The notes beneath the pieces are model-generated. The model searched no databases. It was not told the origin of the DNA and saw only the letters and a program-made list of their open reading frames with translations. Shown here in pieces: positions 36,102 to 45,249 of a stretch of 64,000 bases of DNA. Position 1 is the first letter of the stretch; the number at the start of each line of letters is the position of its first letter. The position numbers and the translations under genes were made by a program. Source of the stretch: Firmicutes bacterium UBA1191 (GTDB lineage Bacteria > Bacillota > Clostridia > Peptostreptococcales > Anaerovoracaceae); assembly GCA_002310095.1 (NCBI GenBank), contig DBYH01000018.1, forward strand, positions 12,568 to 76,567, given 5' to 3'.

Positions 36102-37229
36102 ATGAACATGCTTGGACTTATATTCGCGGATAAACACAACAACGACATCGGCGAACTTACCGCGAGAAGAACATTTGCCGCACTGCCTTTTGGCGCGAGA
36201 TACCGCCTGATCGACTTCTTCATTTCCAACATGACAAACTCTGGCGTACGCAACATCGGAGTTGTCGCCACGACTAAATACGAAAGCCTCATGGCCCATG
36301 TCCGTTACGGCGGCGAATGGGACCTTGACAGAAGAAAATCCGGAATCATAGTGCTTCCTCCATTCTCATACTTCGGCGGCGAAGTCCGTTACGAGAACAT
36401 ACTGGAAGCCCTGCAGGCAAACATCGCCTACATCAGAGAAAGCAAAGAGCCTTACGTCCTCTTCACCTGCTGCGACGCGGTCGGCAACATAGATTACGCC
36501 GCCATGCTCGAGGCGCACGTGAAGAGCGGGGCCAGGTTCACCTGCCTTTGCACTAAAAATCCTCTCAACAAGGAGCCGGGCGTTCAGACGACCGAATTCA
36601 TTGTCGCGCCTGACGGCAGAGTCAAGGATATTCTCATTCACGACGGCGCGAACGGCCAGACTGAGGGAGCCTACACGGGAACTCATACCTACATAATGGG
36701 GCGTGACGACCTGCTCGGAATCCTGGAGGAATCCATCGATCACAAGAAGACCAGCCTGCGTAAAGACGTCCTCAAGCCGGCCCTGAATGATTCCAAGGTC
36801 ATGGCTTATGTGGCTGATGAGACGCTGATGTTCATCGATTCGGACGCTTCTTACCTGAAGAGCAACCTGGATCTGCTGAACTCAGACATCCGCCGCGAGC
36901 TGTTCGGACAGGAACTGCGTCCGATTATCACCCGGGCGGGCAACAGCTCACCTGCTTACTACAGCGATGATTCCGTTACTACGAACTCCATCATCGCGGC
37001 AGGATCCGTCATCGAGGGCACCGTGCGCAACTCCATCATATTCAGAGGCGTGCACATCAAGAAAGGCGCCGTGGTCGAAAACTGCGTAATCAATCAGGAC
37101 AGCACCATCGGTGAAGGCGCGGTACTCAACTACGCCATTCTGGACAAGGACGTCCTGATCAACGACAAGCGCCTGCTGTCCGGCTACATCACTCACCCGT
37201 TCTACGTGAAGAAGGGGGCGGTAATTTAA
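36102..37229 (+). CDS. glgD: GlgD, regulatory subunit of glucose-1-phosphate adenylyltransferase
   Basis: 375 residues, homologous to GlgC but with the pyrophosphorylase loop degenerated: the N-terminus is MNMLGLIFADKHNNDIGELT instead of LAGGQGSRL. LPFGARYRLIDFFISNM and C-terminal hexapeptide repeats (GTVRNSIIFRGVHIKKGAVVENC) remain. Such GlgD proteins are not catalytic alone but raise GlgC activity. GGAGG lies 6 bases before the ATG. Confidence 0.96.
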   Translation: MNMLGLIFADKHNNDIGELTARRTFAALPFGARYRLIDFFISNMTNSGVRNIGVVATTKYESLMAHVRYGGEWDLDRRKSGIIVLPPFSYFGGEVRYENILEALQANIAYIRESKEPYVLFTCCDAVGNIDYAAMLEAHVKSGARFTCLCTKNPLNKEPGVQTTEFIVAPDGRVKDILIHDGANGQTEGAYTGTHTYIMGRDDLLGILEESIDHKKTSLRKDVLKPALNDSKVMAYVADETLMFIDSDASYLKSNLDLLNSDIRRELFGQELRPIITRAGNSSPAYYSDDSVTTNSIIAAGSVIEGTVRNSIIFRGVHIKKGAVVENCVINQDSTIGEGAVLNYAILDKDVLINDKRLLSGYITHPFYVKKGAVI

Positions 37230-37271
37230 TCCGCGCGGCAAATCCCGATTTGTCGATATTAATTGACTTGC

Positions 37272-39233
37272 ATGACAGAAGTAATTTTTAACTCCAGAGA
37301 CGAATACTATAAGAAACCGCTGGGCGCGGTGATCGCGGACACTGAGCTGGCGTTCAGAATAAAGGTCGCGCGCTCCCTTGACCCTGTCGGCGCGCATCTT
37401 GTCGTGCATTATGACAGGCACGATAACCCGGCGGTGTACGAGATGACAGCCGACGGCGCTGATATCCCGGCCGAGACTGCTGCCGCGGACGGTTTCCTGA
37501 CGTACGCCGTGTCATTCACCATCCACGACACGGGACTCTACTGGTACCACTTCGAGATCGAGACCGCGGGCGACCCGGATTCGGGCGAGCAGGAAGGCGT
37601 CCTTCTGGTTGGCCGCGACACATCGAATAACGCCGCCATCATCACGTCACCGGACTGGCCGGCAACCTGGCAGCAGACCGTTTACAGACGCGACTACGAA
37701 GCACCCGAGTGGATATACGGCGGAGTCTATTACCATGTCTTTGTGGACAGATTCAACAAGTCCGGCCGCGATGACCCAACTCTGACAGGCGGGGCACACA
37801 ACGGACAGCCAATTCCCGAAGGCCGCACTTTTCACGACGACTGGACCGACATTCCTGACTGGGAGCCGGTCAACGGTAAAATCTACAACAATGACTTTTT
37901 CGGCGGAGACTTAAACGGCGTCAGGCAGAAGCTGGATTACCTGGCTTCCCTCAACGTGACGTGCATTTACCTGAGCCCGATTTTTGAGGCCTACTCCAGC
38001 CACAAATACGATACCGGTAACTACGAGGTCATCGATCCGATGTTCGGGACAGAAGAGGATTTCCGTGCCCTTTGCAGCGAGGCCGCGAAGCTGGGAATCC
38101 GCGTCATCTGCGACGGAGTCTTCGCCCACACCGGATCGGATTCCAAATACTTTGATAAATACGGACACTACGCTGACCGCGCCGCTGACGCGGGAGACGA
38201 AATAATACCGGGCGCCTTCGGACATCCCGAATCCCCGTACCGCAGCTGGTACTTCTTCCACGACGACGATACCTACGACTGCTGGTGGGATTTCAGGACT
38301 CTCCCGAAGGTCAACAAGCGCGACCCGGGCTACGTGGAATACATTACCGGCGGCGATGGTATCGTGCGCAGGTGGCTGCGGGCGGGAGCGAGCGGCTGGC
38401 GTCTCGATGTGGCAGATGAGCTGCCGAACGACTTCATAGACGCGTTGGTTGGCGCCGCAAAGGCAGAAAAGCCAGACGCACTCATCGTCGGTGAGGTCTG
38501 GGAGGACGCGTCCAACAAGATCGCCTACGACGAGCGCAAAAACTACTTTGAGGGCAAGCGTCTGGATTCGGTTATGAACTACCCTTTCCGCACGGCGATC
38601 ATCGACTTCGTCCGCCGCGGAAACGCGGAAGGACTGGCGCAGACTGTCGAGAGCATCACGGAGAATTATCCGCCGGAGGTTCTGGGCAGCCTGATGAATG
38701 TGCTGGGCACTCACGACAGTGTCCGCGTCATCACGGCCCTGGCCGGCGAAGAGTTCGACGCCGACACCCCTCGTTTTATACAGGCCGGCACACACCTGAA
38801 CGAAGAAGAATGGGCCCGGGGAATCGAACTGCTGAAGACAGCGTCGCTGCTGCAGATGACTCTGCCCGGCGTCCCTTGCATATACTACGGCGACGAAGCC
38901 GGAGTCGAGGGTTACAAGGATCCGTTCAACCGTACCTGCTACCCTTGGGGTCATGAGAACAGGGAGCTTCTCGACTGGTACAGGAAGATCACCGCTATAC
39001 GCTCATCCCATACAGTCTACCGGCAGGGAACTTACCGCACCCTGGCGGCGGCGGGCGGCTTCTATGCCTTTGAACGCAGAGACGGCGACGCGATAATCAC
39101 CGCGGCCAACTGCGGCCCGGCAACGTACAGCTTCCGGCTGGACGGAGCATGGCGCGATCTGCTGACAGAGAGACACATTGAAGGATCTATTACTGTATTT
39201 CCGGGCGACAGACTGCTCCTGGAACAAGTATGA
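37272..39233 (+). CDS. GH13 alpha-glucan hydrolase (neopullulanase/alpha-amylase type)
   Basis: 653 residues from the ATG at 37272 (an in-frame TTG lies 9 bases earlier). An N-terminal beta domain (about 1-115) is followed by the barrel: GGVYYHVFVDRFNKSG, YLSPIFEAYSSHKYDTGNY, catalytic Asp in GWRLDVADELP (about 379), Glu in IVGEVWED (about 407) and GTHDSVR (about 480). No signal peptide, so it acts inside the cell, probably debranching or trimming glycogen or imported maltodextrins. No classical ribosome site. Exact bond specificity is uncertain. Confidence 0.92.
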   Translation: MTEVIFNSRDEYYKKPLGAVIADTELAFRIKVARSLDPVGAHLVVHYDRHDNPAVYEMTADGADIPAETAAADGFLTYAVSFTIHDTGLYWYHFEIETAGDPDSGEQEGVLLVGRDTSNNAAIITSPDWPATWQQTVYRRDYEAPEWIYGGVYYHVFVDRFNKSGRDDPTLTGGAHNGQPIPEGRTFHDDWTDIPDWEPVNGKIYNNDFFGGDLNGVRQKLDYLASLNVTCIYLSPIFEAYSSHKYDTGNYEVIDPMFGTEEDFRALCSEAAKLGIRVICDGVFAHTGSDSKYFDKYGHYADRAADAGDEIIPGAFGHPESPYRSWYFFHDDDTYDCWWDFRTLPKVNKRDPGYVEYITGGDGIVRRWLRAGASGWRLDVADELPNDFIDALVGAAKAEKPDALIVGEVWEDASNKIAYDERKNYFEGKRLDSVMNYPFRTAIIDFVRRGNAEGLAQTVESITENYPPEVLGSLMNVLGTHDSVRVITALAGEEFDADTPRFIQAGTHLNEEEWARGIELLKTASLLQMTLPGVPCIYYGDEAGVEGYKDPFNRTCYPWGHENRELLDWYRKITAIRSSHTVYRQGTYRTLAAAGGFYAFERRDGDAIITAANCGPATYSFRLDGAWRDLLTERHIEGSITVFPGDRLLLEQV

Positions 39234-39248
39234 TAAGATAGAGAAGAA

Positions 39249-39257
39249 TGCTTTTGC
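39249..39257. repeat. Intergenic copy of the recurring word as a mini-hairpin
   Basis: TGCTTTTGC within AATGC-TTTT-GCATT, a perfect 5-bp stem with a TTTT loop, 37 bases before the ATP-grasp gene. Confidence 0.6.
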
Positions 39258-39293
39258 ATTAACAGGGGTAACTGCCAGAATTGGAGGGTCATA

Positions 39294-40673
39294 ATGACAG
39301 AAGAATACATCTTAAAAATCGCGGAAAGAGAAGGAATTCCCATTGAGGAACTCGAGGAAAAGCTCCGCCATTTCGAATCCTTCGGCCTTGACGGGCAGGC
39401 GTTCAGAGCGTACCGCGGATGGGAACTCACCGATGACGAATGCCTCGTTCTGAAGGAAGAACTCGCGAAGAGAGAAGATGTCATCAGGAAAAAGCAGGAA
39501 GACATGGCCGCGATCATTTCCCGCAAGACCGGCATCGACAAGGAGGAGATCCTCGCGAAATACCACCTCGCGAAGGAATGCGGCTACAAATCCTACTGGT
39601 TCGCCATAGACGGAATCTACCTGCTGAGCGACGAGGAAATCAGAAACCACAAGAACATGCGCGACGTCGGATACGGTGAGGATCTGCAGGAAGAGAACGA
39701 GCAGAGGCTCAAGAAGCTGAGCAAGAAAATCCGCAACAAGACCGAATGGAACAAGGCGCAGTACAGGCTGGAATTTCTGAAAGCCAGGAACAACTGCGAG
39801 TGCGCGGCTGATGAGTACTCGGTCTACAGGATCTGGAAGAAGTCTCCGGAGGACGCGCGGGAGATGCTGACGGCCGGCATCAAACACAGAATCTGGTTCT
39901 GCAACGCTTCGACTTACGAAAAGAGCATACTGTTCCGGAACAAGGTGCTGTTCAGCGAGGCCTGCAGCGACTTCATGAACAGAGTCACTTTTGCGACGGA
40001 CGGCCTGACATATGAGGATTTCACCGAAAAGATCAAGGGTCTGGACAAGATAGTTTACAAACTCGCCGAGGGTAACAAAGGAATCGGCTTCGAGAGTTTC
40101 GATGTGAACGGAAGCGAAGAACAGAACCGCGAAGTCTACGAGCATATCCGCGGTCTTGAACCCGGCATAATAGAAGAGTACATACGCCAGCATCCGGCCA
40201 TCGCGTCATTCTACCCTGACGCGGTCAACACCCTCCGTGTTGTAACGGCCATCGGATACGGCGAAGCGAAAGTCATAATGGCAGCCCTTCGAACGGGAAC
40301 CGACGGAAGCATCGACAACTGGTCCCAGGGCGGCATCTCCGCCGGCGTTAACATCGAGACCGGAATAATTGAAACAGAAGGCGTGGACTACAACGGCAAA
40401 AAGCACGCGATCCATCCGATCGGCGGCGTGGTGTTCAGAGGCTTCCGTATTCCTGACTGGAATGAAGTCGTATCATGCTGCTGCAAAGCCGCCGAGAGAT
40501 TCCCGGATTTTCCGTTCATCGGCTGGGACGTCTCAGTGCTTGAGGACGGCAGAGTCGCACTTATCGAAGGCAACCCTGATTTTGGCATCAAGGCTATTCA
40601 GACGCCGTACGCGAGAGCGGGCGTCGGCCTGAGAGACCGTGTTGAGCAATACATAGAATTGGCGAAAGGATAA
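39294..40673 (+). CDS. Sugar-transfer-associated ATP-grasp family protein
   Basis: 459 residues. The first 150 are charged and helical with coiled-coil character. From about 220 the protein carries ATP-grasp features: KIVYKLAEGNKGIGFESF (nucleotide lysines), ASFYPDAVNTLRVVTA, GGISAGVNIETGII, HPIGGVVFRGFRIPDW and the metal-binding end VALIEGNPDFGI. This fits the ATP-grasp family otherwise met in capsule and exopolysaccharide loci. Being between a GH13 enzyme and phosphoglucomutase, with 3 bases to the latter, it may ligate or modify a sugar polymer; its reaction is unknown. Confidence 0.8.
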   Translation: MTEEYILKIAEREGIPIEELEEKLRHFESFGLDGQAFRAYRGWELTDDECLVLKEELAKREDVIRKKQEDMAAIISRKTGIDKEEILAKYHLAKECGYKSYWFAIDGIYLLSDEEIRNHKNMRDVGYGEDLQEENEQRLKKLSKKIRNKTEWNKAQYRLEFLKARNNCECAADEYSVYRIWKKSPEDAREMLTAGIKHRIWFCNASTYEKSILFRNKVLFSEACSDFMNRVTFATDGLTYEDFTEKIKGLDKIVYKLAEGNKGIGFESFDVNGSEEQNREVYEHIRGLEPGIIEEYIRQHPAIASFYPDAVNTLRVVTAIGYGEAKVIMAALRTGTDGSIDNWSQGGISAGVNIETGIIETEGVDYNGKKHAIHPIGGVVFRGFRIPDWNEVVSCCCKAAERFPDFPFIGWDVSVLEDGRVALIEGNPDFGIKAIQTPYARAGVGLRDRVEQYIELAKG

Positions 40674-40676
40674 ATC

Positions 40677-42413
40677 ATGAATTACAGAGAAGAATACAAC
40701 CGCTGGCTGGTCAGCGACCTGGTCGACGAGGCCACCAAAGAAGAACTCCGCGGGATCGCGGGTGACGAAAAAGAAATCGAGGGCCGCTTCAGCAAGCTGC
40801 TCGACTTTGGAACAGCCGGCCTACGCGGCATCATGTGCGCGGGCCTCTTCGGCATGAACGTCTACACGGTCCGCTACGCGACCCAGGGCCTGGCCAACCT
40901 GATCAACAGCAGCGACGAACCTGGCAAAAGCGGCGTAACCATCGCCCACGATTCCAGAAACAACTCAGACCTCTTCGCGCGCGAGGCTGCGGGCGTGCTT
41001 GCCGCCAACGGCATCCACGTCTACTTCTTCGAGAGCCTGCGTCCGACGCCGGAGCTGTCCTTCGCCCTGCGCGAGACCGACTCCATAGCGGGCATCAACA
41101 TCACCGCCAGCCACAACCCGAAGGAGTACAACGGCTACAAAGTCTACTGGGCCGACGGCGCCCAGCTCCCGCCTGAGCACGCGGCGGAAGTCGCTGAGTC
41201 CATGAAGCGAAGCGACATATTTGATGACGTGAAGACCATGGATTTCGCGAAGGCAGCCTCAGACGGTTTCATCACCATCATCGGCGATGAGATAGACGAG
41301 AAATATCTTTCGAACGTACTCTCACAGTCCGCAAGCGCCGAATCCGTTCGCGCGGCGGCGGACTTCAAACTCATATACACGCCGCTTCACGGCACGGGTT
41401 ACAAACTGGTGCCGGAAGTACTGAAGCGCCTCGGCGCAAAGAACATCATCACGGTTCCGGAGCAGATGATCATCGACGGTAACTTCCCGACAGTCGCCTC
41501 TCCGAACCCTGACAACATCGGCACCTTCGGACTCGCCATCGATCTCGCGAAGGCAAACGACGCCAATCTGATCATCGGCACTGACCCTGACGGCGACCGC
41601 TGCGGCGCTGTCGTCAGAAACGGCGATGAGTTTGTCATGCTGAGCGGAAACCAGATAGGCGTGCTGCTTCTCGACTACCTGATCCAGGCGAAGAAAGAGG
41701 CCGGCGCTCTGGCTCCGAACGCGGCGGCGGTAAAGAGCGTCGTCTCGACTCCGATGGCAAACGTCATCTGTGATGAGAACGATGTGACGATGATCGAAGT
41801 TCTCACCGGTTTCAAGTACATCGGCGAGAAGATCAAGGAGTGGGAAGCAAACGGCGAGCACACTTACCTCTTCGGTTTCGAAGAGAGCAACGGCTACCTG
41901 GCAGGAACCTACGCCCGCGACAAGGACGCCGTGGTCGCGTCGATGCTCCTCTATGAGATGGCCTGCTACTACTCGCTGAAGGGTCTCACACTCTACGAGG
42001 TGCTGCAGGAGATGTATAAAAAATACGGCTTCTTCAAGGAAGAAGTCATATCCATACAGTTCGAAGGCTTCGACGCCCAGGATAAGATGGCTGCGGTCAT
42101 GAAGGACCTGAGGGCAAACCCGCCTGCCGAGATCGGCTACCCGATCGAATTCATCCGCGACTACGCCAGCGGAGTTGTGACGGTAGTCCTGCCTGCATGC
42201 GGCGCCGCTCCCGGAGACACCTATCCGACCGGTCTGCCATCCGCGAACATGCTCTTTTACGAGCTGACCGGCGGCTCCAAGGCAGTCGTCCGTCCTTCCG
42301 GTACCGAGCCAAAAGTTAAACTGTACCTCATGGCCCAGGGTTCCGACGCCGCCTCAGCAGGCGCCGCCCTCGACGCAATCCGTTCAGCTTTGACCGATAT
42401 CGTAAAGGCATAA
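40677..42413 (+). CDS. Phosphoglucomutase/phosphomannomutase
   Basis: Interconverts glucose-6-phosphate and glucose-1-phosphate, feeding GlgC or receiving product of GlgP. 578 residues, the length of PgcA-type alpha-phosphoglucomutases. GTAGLRG near residue 45, phosphoserine loop NITASHNPKEYNGYKVY (Ser about 144), metal loop GTDPDGDRCG (about 303), sugar loop FGFEESNGYLAG and phosphate-binding RPSGTEPKVKLY are all present. The gene ends 3 bases from the convergent malQ stop, with no terminator seen between them. Confidence 0.97.
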   Translation: MNYREEYNRWLVSDLVDEATKEELRGIAGDEKEIEGRFSKLLDFGTAGLRGIMCAGLFGMNVYTVRYATQGLANLINSSDEPGKSGVTIAHDSRNNSDLFAREAAGVLAANGIHVYFFESLRPTPELSFALRETDSIAGINITASHNPKEYNGYKVYWADGAQLPPEHAAEVAESMKRSDIFDDVKTMDFAKAASDGFITIIGDEIDEKYLSNVLSQSASAESVRAAADFKLIYTPLHGTGYKLVPEVLKRLGAKNIITVPEQMIIDGNFPTVASPNPDNIGTFGLAIDLAKANDANLIIGTDPDGDRCGAVVRNGDEFVMLSGNQIGVLLLDYLIQAKKEAGALAPNAAAVKSVVSTPMANVICDENDVTMIEVLTGFKYIGEKIKEWEANGEHTYLFGFEESNGYLAGTYARDKDAVVASMLLYEMACYYSLKGLTLYEVLQEMYKKYGFFKEEVISIQFEGFDAQDKMAAVMKDLRANPPAEIGYPIEFIRDYASGVVTVVLPACGAAPGDTYPTGLPSANMLFYELTGGSKAVVRPSGTEPKVKLYLMAQGSDAASAGAALDAIRSALTDIVKA

Positions 42414-42416
42414 TTA

Positions 42417-44009
42417 TTACAGTTTTGAAGTCAGCCGCCAACACCAGTTGCCCCCGACAGTGCCGGGTATGTTGGTTCTGGCTTCACTGCCCAAATGCAG
42501 GTAATCCTGCAGAGGAATAATGCAAAGATCAGCCCTGCTCGTCAGGGCTTTTTCTATTAGAGCGTCGCAGACGGTCTCGGCGAGACTTGAATCAACGGCA
42601 CCGGCCCGCTCAATCCCCAGGTATCTCAGAACCGGTTCCTGCTTCCAGTCTTCAAGACCCTCGAACCAGCCGACAGTGGTGTCGTTGTCGTGGGTGCCCG
42701 TGTAGACGACGCAGTTTTCAGGATAGTTTTCCGGCAGGTATATGTTTCCCGGGTCGCCGTCGAAGCCGAACTGAAGCACTTTCGTCCCGGGAAAGCCGCT
42801 CTCCTGCAAAAGCAGTCTTACTTCTTCGGTCAGGAATCCCAGATCCTCCGCGATGAAACGGTCGCGGAGCAGGTCTGCGGCATCTGTGTCGCCCTGTCCG
42901 TCCGTTTCCGCAGCTATTGCTTCCGCCAGCGCGTTGAACAGTTCCATCCCCGGGCCCTTTTTCCACTCGCCATTAATCGCGTTCTCAGCGTCGGCCGGCA
43001 CGGCGTAATAAGACTCGAATCCCCGGAAGTGATCCAGGCGGATCACATCGTACATGCGGAAGCTCTGCCTCATGCGCCTGATCCACCACCCGTAACCATC
43101 GGCGCGCATCTTGTCCCAGTCGTACAGAGGGTTTCCCCAAAGCTGCCCCTCAGCCGTGAAGGCGTCAGGCGGAACCCCGGCCACAAGCAAAGATCTCAGC
43201 TCCCCGTCCAGCTGAAACTGTCCGGGATTCGCCCAGCAGTCGGCGCTGTCATAGGAAACATAAATCGGCATGTCGCCTATTATCTTTACACCGGCCGTGT
43301 TGGCGTAGGCTTTCAGCGCCGCCCACTGCCGGTAGAATTCAAACTGTGTCCATTTATAGAAACCGATTCCGTCAGCGCACTCAGCACGGGCCTCATCCAT
43401 GGCCCAGGCTTCCCGCCTTTGGAGCGCTTCAGGCCATTCGTCCCAGCTCAGCTCCCGCCCGAATCTTTCGCGCAGGGCCATGAACAAAGCGTAGTCGTCA
43501 AGCCACTCTTCATTGTCGTCGCAGAATTCGCGGAATTCCCTGGAACCTGTAACTACAGAGGCTCCCTCAACCGCGCTGTCAAAACGATGATATGCCGTCC
43601 GCAGCATTTCCATCCGCCCGTCGTACAGTCCCTCATAATCCACACGTCCGGCGTCGGGATCGGCATCTTCAACCGCGTCACTCCCGGCTCTGCCATAATC
43701 CGCGCCCGCGCCGGCTGCCGCTTCCTCCTCACTGAGCAGTCCCTGCGCAATCAGGTCGCACGGATCAATAAAATAGGCGTTGCCGGCGAAACTCGACAGA
43801 GGCTGGTACGGCGAGTCGCCGCAGCCCGTCGGATTCAGCGGCAGCACCTGCCAGTACTCGTGTCCCGTGTCCGCGAGCCAGTCCACGAAGCGGTAAGCCT
43901 CTTCAGAAATACAGCCGATTCCGTACTTCGACGGCAACGAAAACAAAGGCATCAAAACGCCTTTGCTCTTACCATTCAGTCTGTTTTTGCTTAATAAGTC
44001 GCTTGCCAT
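42417..44009 (-). CDS. malQ: 4-alpha-glucanotransferase (amylomaltase, GH77)
   Basis: Disproportionates maltodextrins so that phosphorylase can keep working. 530 residues from the ATG at 44009, about 10 bases after AGGAG; a GTG at 44018 would be too close to that site. Motifs: LPSKYGIGCISEEAYRFVDW, YWQVLPLNPTGCGDSPYQ, VKIIGDMPIYVSYDSADCW, catalytic region IRLDHFRGFESYYAVP, ITEDLGF-like IAEDLGFLTEEV and GTHDNDTT. The ending NIPGTVGGNWCWRL is typical. Confidence 0.97.
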   Translation of the reverse strand: MASDLLSKNRLNGKSKGVLMPLFSLPSKYGIGCISEEAYRFVDWLADTGHEYWQVLPLNPTGCGDSPYQPLSSFAGNAYFIDPCDLIAQGLLSEEEAAAGAGADYGRAGSDAVEDADPDAGRVDYEGLYDGRMEMLRTAYHRFDSAVEGASVVTGSREFREFCDDNEEWLDDYALFMALRERFGRELSWDEWPEALQRREAWAMDEARAECADGIGFYKWTQFEFYRQWAALKAYANTAGVKIIGDMPIYVSYDSADCWANPGQFQLDGELRSLLVAGVPPDAFTAEGQLWGNPLYDWDKMRADGYGWWIRRMRQSFRMYDVIRLDHFRGFESYYAVPADAENAINGEWKKGPGMELFNALAEAIAAETDGQGDTDAADLLRDRFIAEDLGFLTEEVRLLLQESGFPGTKVLQFGFDGDPGNIYLPENYPENCVVYTGTHDNDTTVGWFEGLEDWKQEPVLRYLGIERAGAVDSSLAETVCDALIEKALTSRADLCIIPLQDYLHLGSEARTNIPGTVGGNWCWRLTSKL

Positions 44010-44122
44010 CAAAGTCACTCTCCTGTCGTTATTTTATCATTTTTTTGCATAAAACTCTATGTTATGGCGCTCCTTTGTTGTATAATATTCAGGTAATTAT
44101 TGTTTAAGGAGGTAACAAGAGA

Positions 44123-45163
44123 ATGAATAGAAAACATTTAATCCTGACTCTTGCATCTATATTGACCGTCGTTCTGATGATGGTCCTGATGGCCGGCTGC
44201 GGCGGATCGTCCGAGGAGCCTGAGACTTCAACTGAAGCTCTGACGACAAGCGAAGAGGAAGCCACGACTGAAGCCGAATCGACCACAGAAGCAGCGGAGA
44301 CGACCACCACTACCGCGGCGGCGGCAACAACTACCGAGGCCGTTTCAATCAAAGCCGTCACCGAGACTGTATGGGCTGTGTCAGACGTCAACGTAAGATC
44401 TGACTCCAACGTGGACGCCCAGAAGGTCGGAATGATCAAGAAGGGTGACAAGATCAAGCGTACCGGCATACTGAGCAACGGCTGGAGCCGGGTCGACTAC
44501 AACGGCAAAGACATGTACGTCTCGTCAAAATATCTGACGACGAAGAATCCGAAGCCGACTACTACGACCACAAAGGCTACCGAGACCAAGACTAAGACTA
44601 AGACTACAACTAAGGCAACTGAGACCAAGACTAAGACTAAGACCAAGACTACAACTAAGGCAACCGAGACCAAGACTAAGACTAAGACTACAACTAAGGC
44701 AACGACTGCCGCTCCTACTACCACAGAGGCGACCACTACTGAACCGACTACCACAGAGCCGACTACTGCCGAGCCGACTACAACCGAGCCGACCACTACC
44801 GAGCCGACTACTACGGAGCCAACCACTACCGAAGCAAAGACTGTCACCGACCAGGGTGTCTGCACCGACTTCAACACAGACAAGAAGACAATCACTCTGG
44901 ACGACAAGAACACCTACGACATCAAGAACGCAAAGGTCGATGTAAAACCGGACGAAGCTCTCCAGAATGTAGTTGGTGTTGAGTACTACGACGGAACTGA
45001 TGAAGCGGTTCACGTTTATCTGGTTCCTGTTGACAAGGCCATCGGAGGCGAGGCATCGTCAGCCGGCGGCGGCGCAACTAAGATAGCGATCATCCTCGCG
45101 CTCATCGCGATAGCAATCGCAGTCGTAATCGTAGTTGCACGCAACAGACGCAAGAACGCGTAA
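44123..45163 (+). CDS. Thr-rich SH3-domain lipoprotein with C-terminal membrane helix
   Basis: 346 residues. Lipoprotein signal with lipobox LMAGC (Cys26), an acidic Thr/Glu stretch (30-75), an SH3-like domain (about 80-140: VWAVSDVNVRSDSNVDAQKVG, GWSRVDYNGKDMYVSSKYL), then KATETKTKTKTT repeats (about 150-195), PTTTE repeats (about 196-240), a small beta domain (VCTDFNTDKKTITLDDKNTY), and a C-terminal helix (TKIAIILALIAIAIAVVIVV) followed by RNRRKNA. It is thus apparently anchored at both ends, with a stiff Thr-rich stalk of the kind that is often glycosylated. No function can be assigned; SH3 suggests wall binding. Confidence 0.85.
   Translation: MNRKHLILTLASILTVVLMMVLMAGCGGSSEEPETSTEALTTSEEEATTEAESTTEAAETTTTTAAAATTTEAVSIKAVTETVWAVSDVNVRSDSNVDAQKVGMIKKGDKIKRTGILSNGWSRVDYNGKDMYVSSKYLTTKNPKPTTTTTKATETKTKTKTTTKATETKTKTKTKTTTKATETKTKTKTTTKATTAAPTTTEATTTEPTTTEPTTAEPTTTEPTTTEPTTTEPTTTEAKTVTDQGVCTDFNTDKKTITLDDKNTYDIKNAKVDVKPDEALQNVVGVEYYDGTDEAVHVYLVPVDKAIGGEASSAGGGATKIAIILALIAIAIAVVIVVARNRRKNA
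44560..44840 (+). repeat. Tandem Thr/Lys and Pro/Thr/Glu coding repeats
   Basis: Three degenerate copies of a unit of about 39-45 bases encoding KATETKTKTKTTT, then about seven 12-base units encoding EPTT. They lie in the stalk of the SH3 lipoprotein and could vary in copy number by slippage. Confidence 0.8.
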
Positions 45164-45172
45164 ACGCTTAAA

Positions 45173-45240
45173 GCAAAAGCAGATCAACAAATCCCGGACC
45201 TGGCGGTCCGGGATTTTCATATGCTTGTTATTGCTTTTGC
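45173..45240. repeat. Inverted pair of GCAAAAGCA flanking a terminator
   Basis: GCAAAAGCA at 45173-45181 and TGCTTTTGC at 45232-45240 enclose the terminator at 45191-45218. The pair could extend pairing of the transcript ends. Confidence 0.75.
45191..45218 (+). terminator. Rho-independent terminator of the SH3 lipoprotein gene
   Basis: Perfect 10-bp stem ATCCCGGACC / GGTCCGGGAT, loop TGGC, followed by TTTTCAT. Confidence 0.92.
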
Positions 45241-45249
45241 CTGTGATAT

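Noticed and set aside
42690..43994. 434-codon plus-strand frame opposite malQ
   Set aside because: Antisense shadow; malQ motifs are complete and the shadow lacks a start site.
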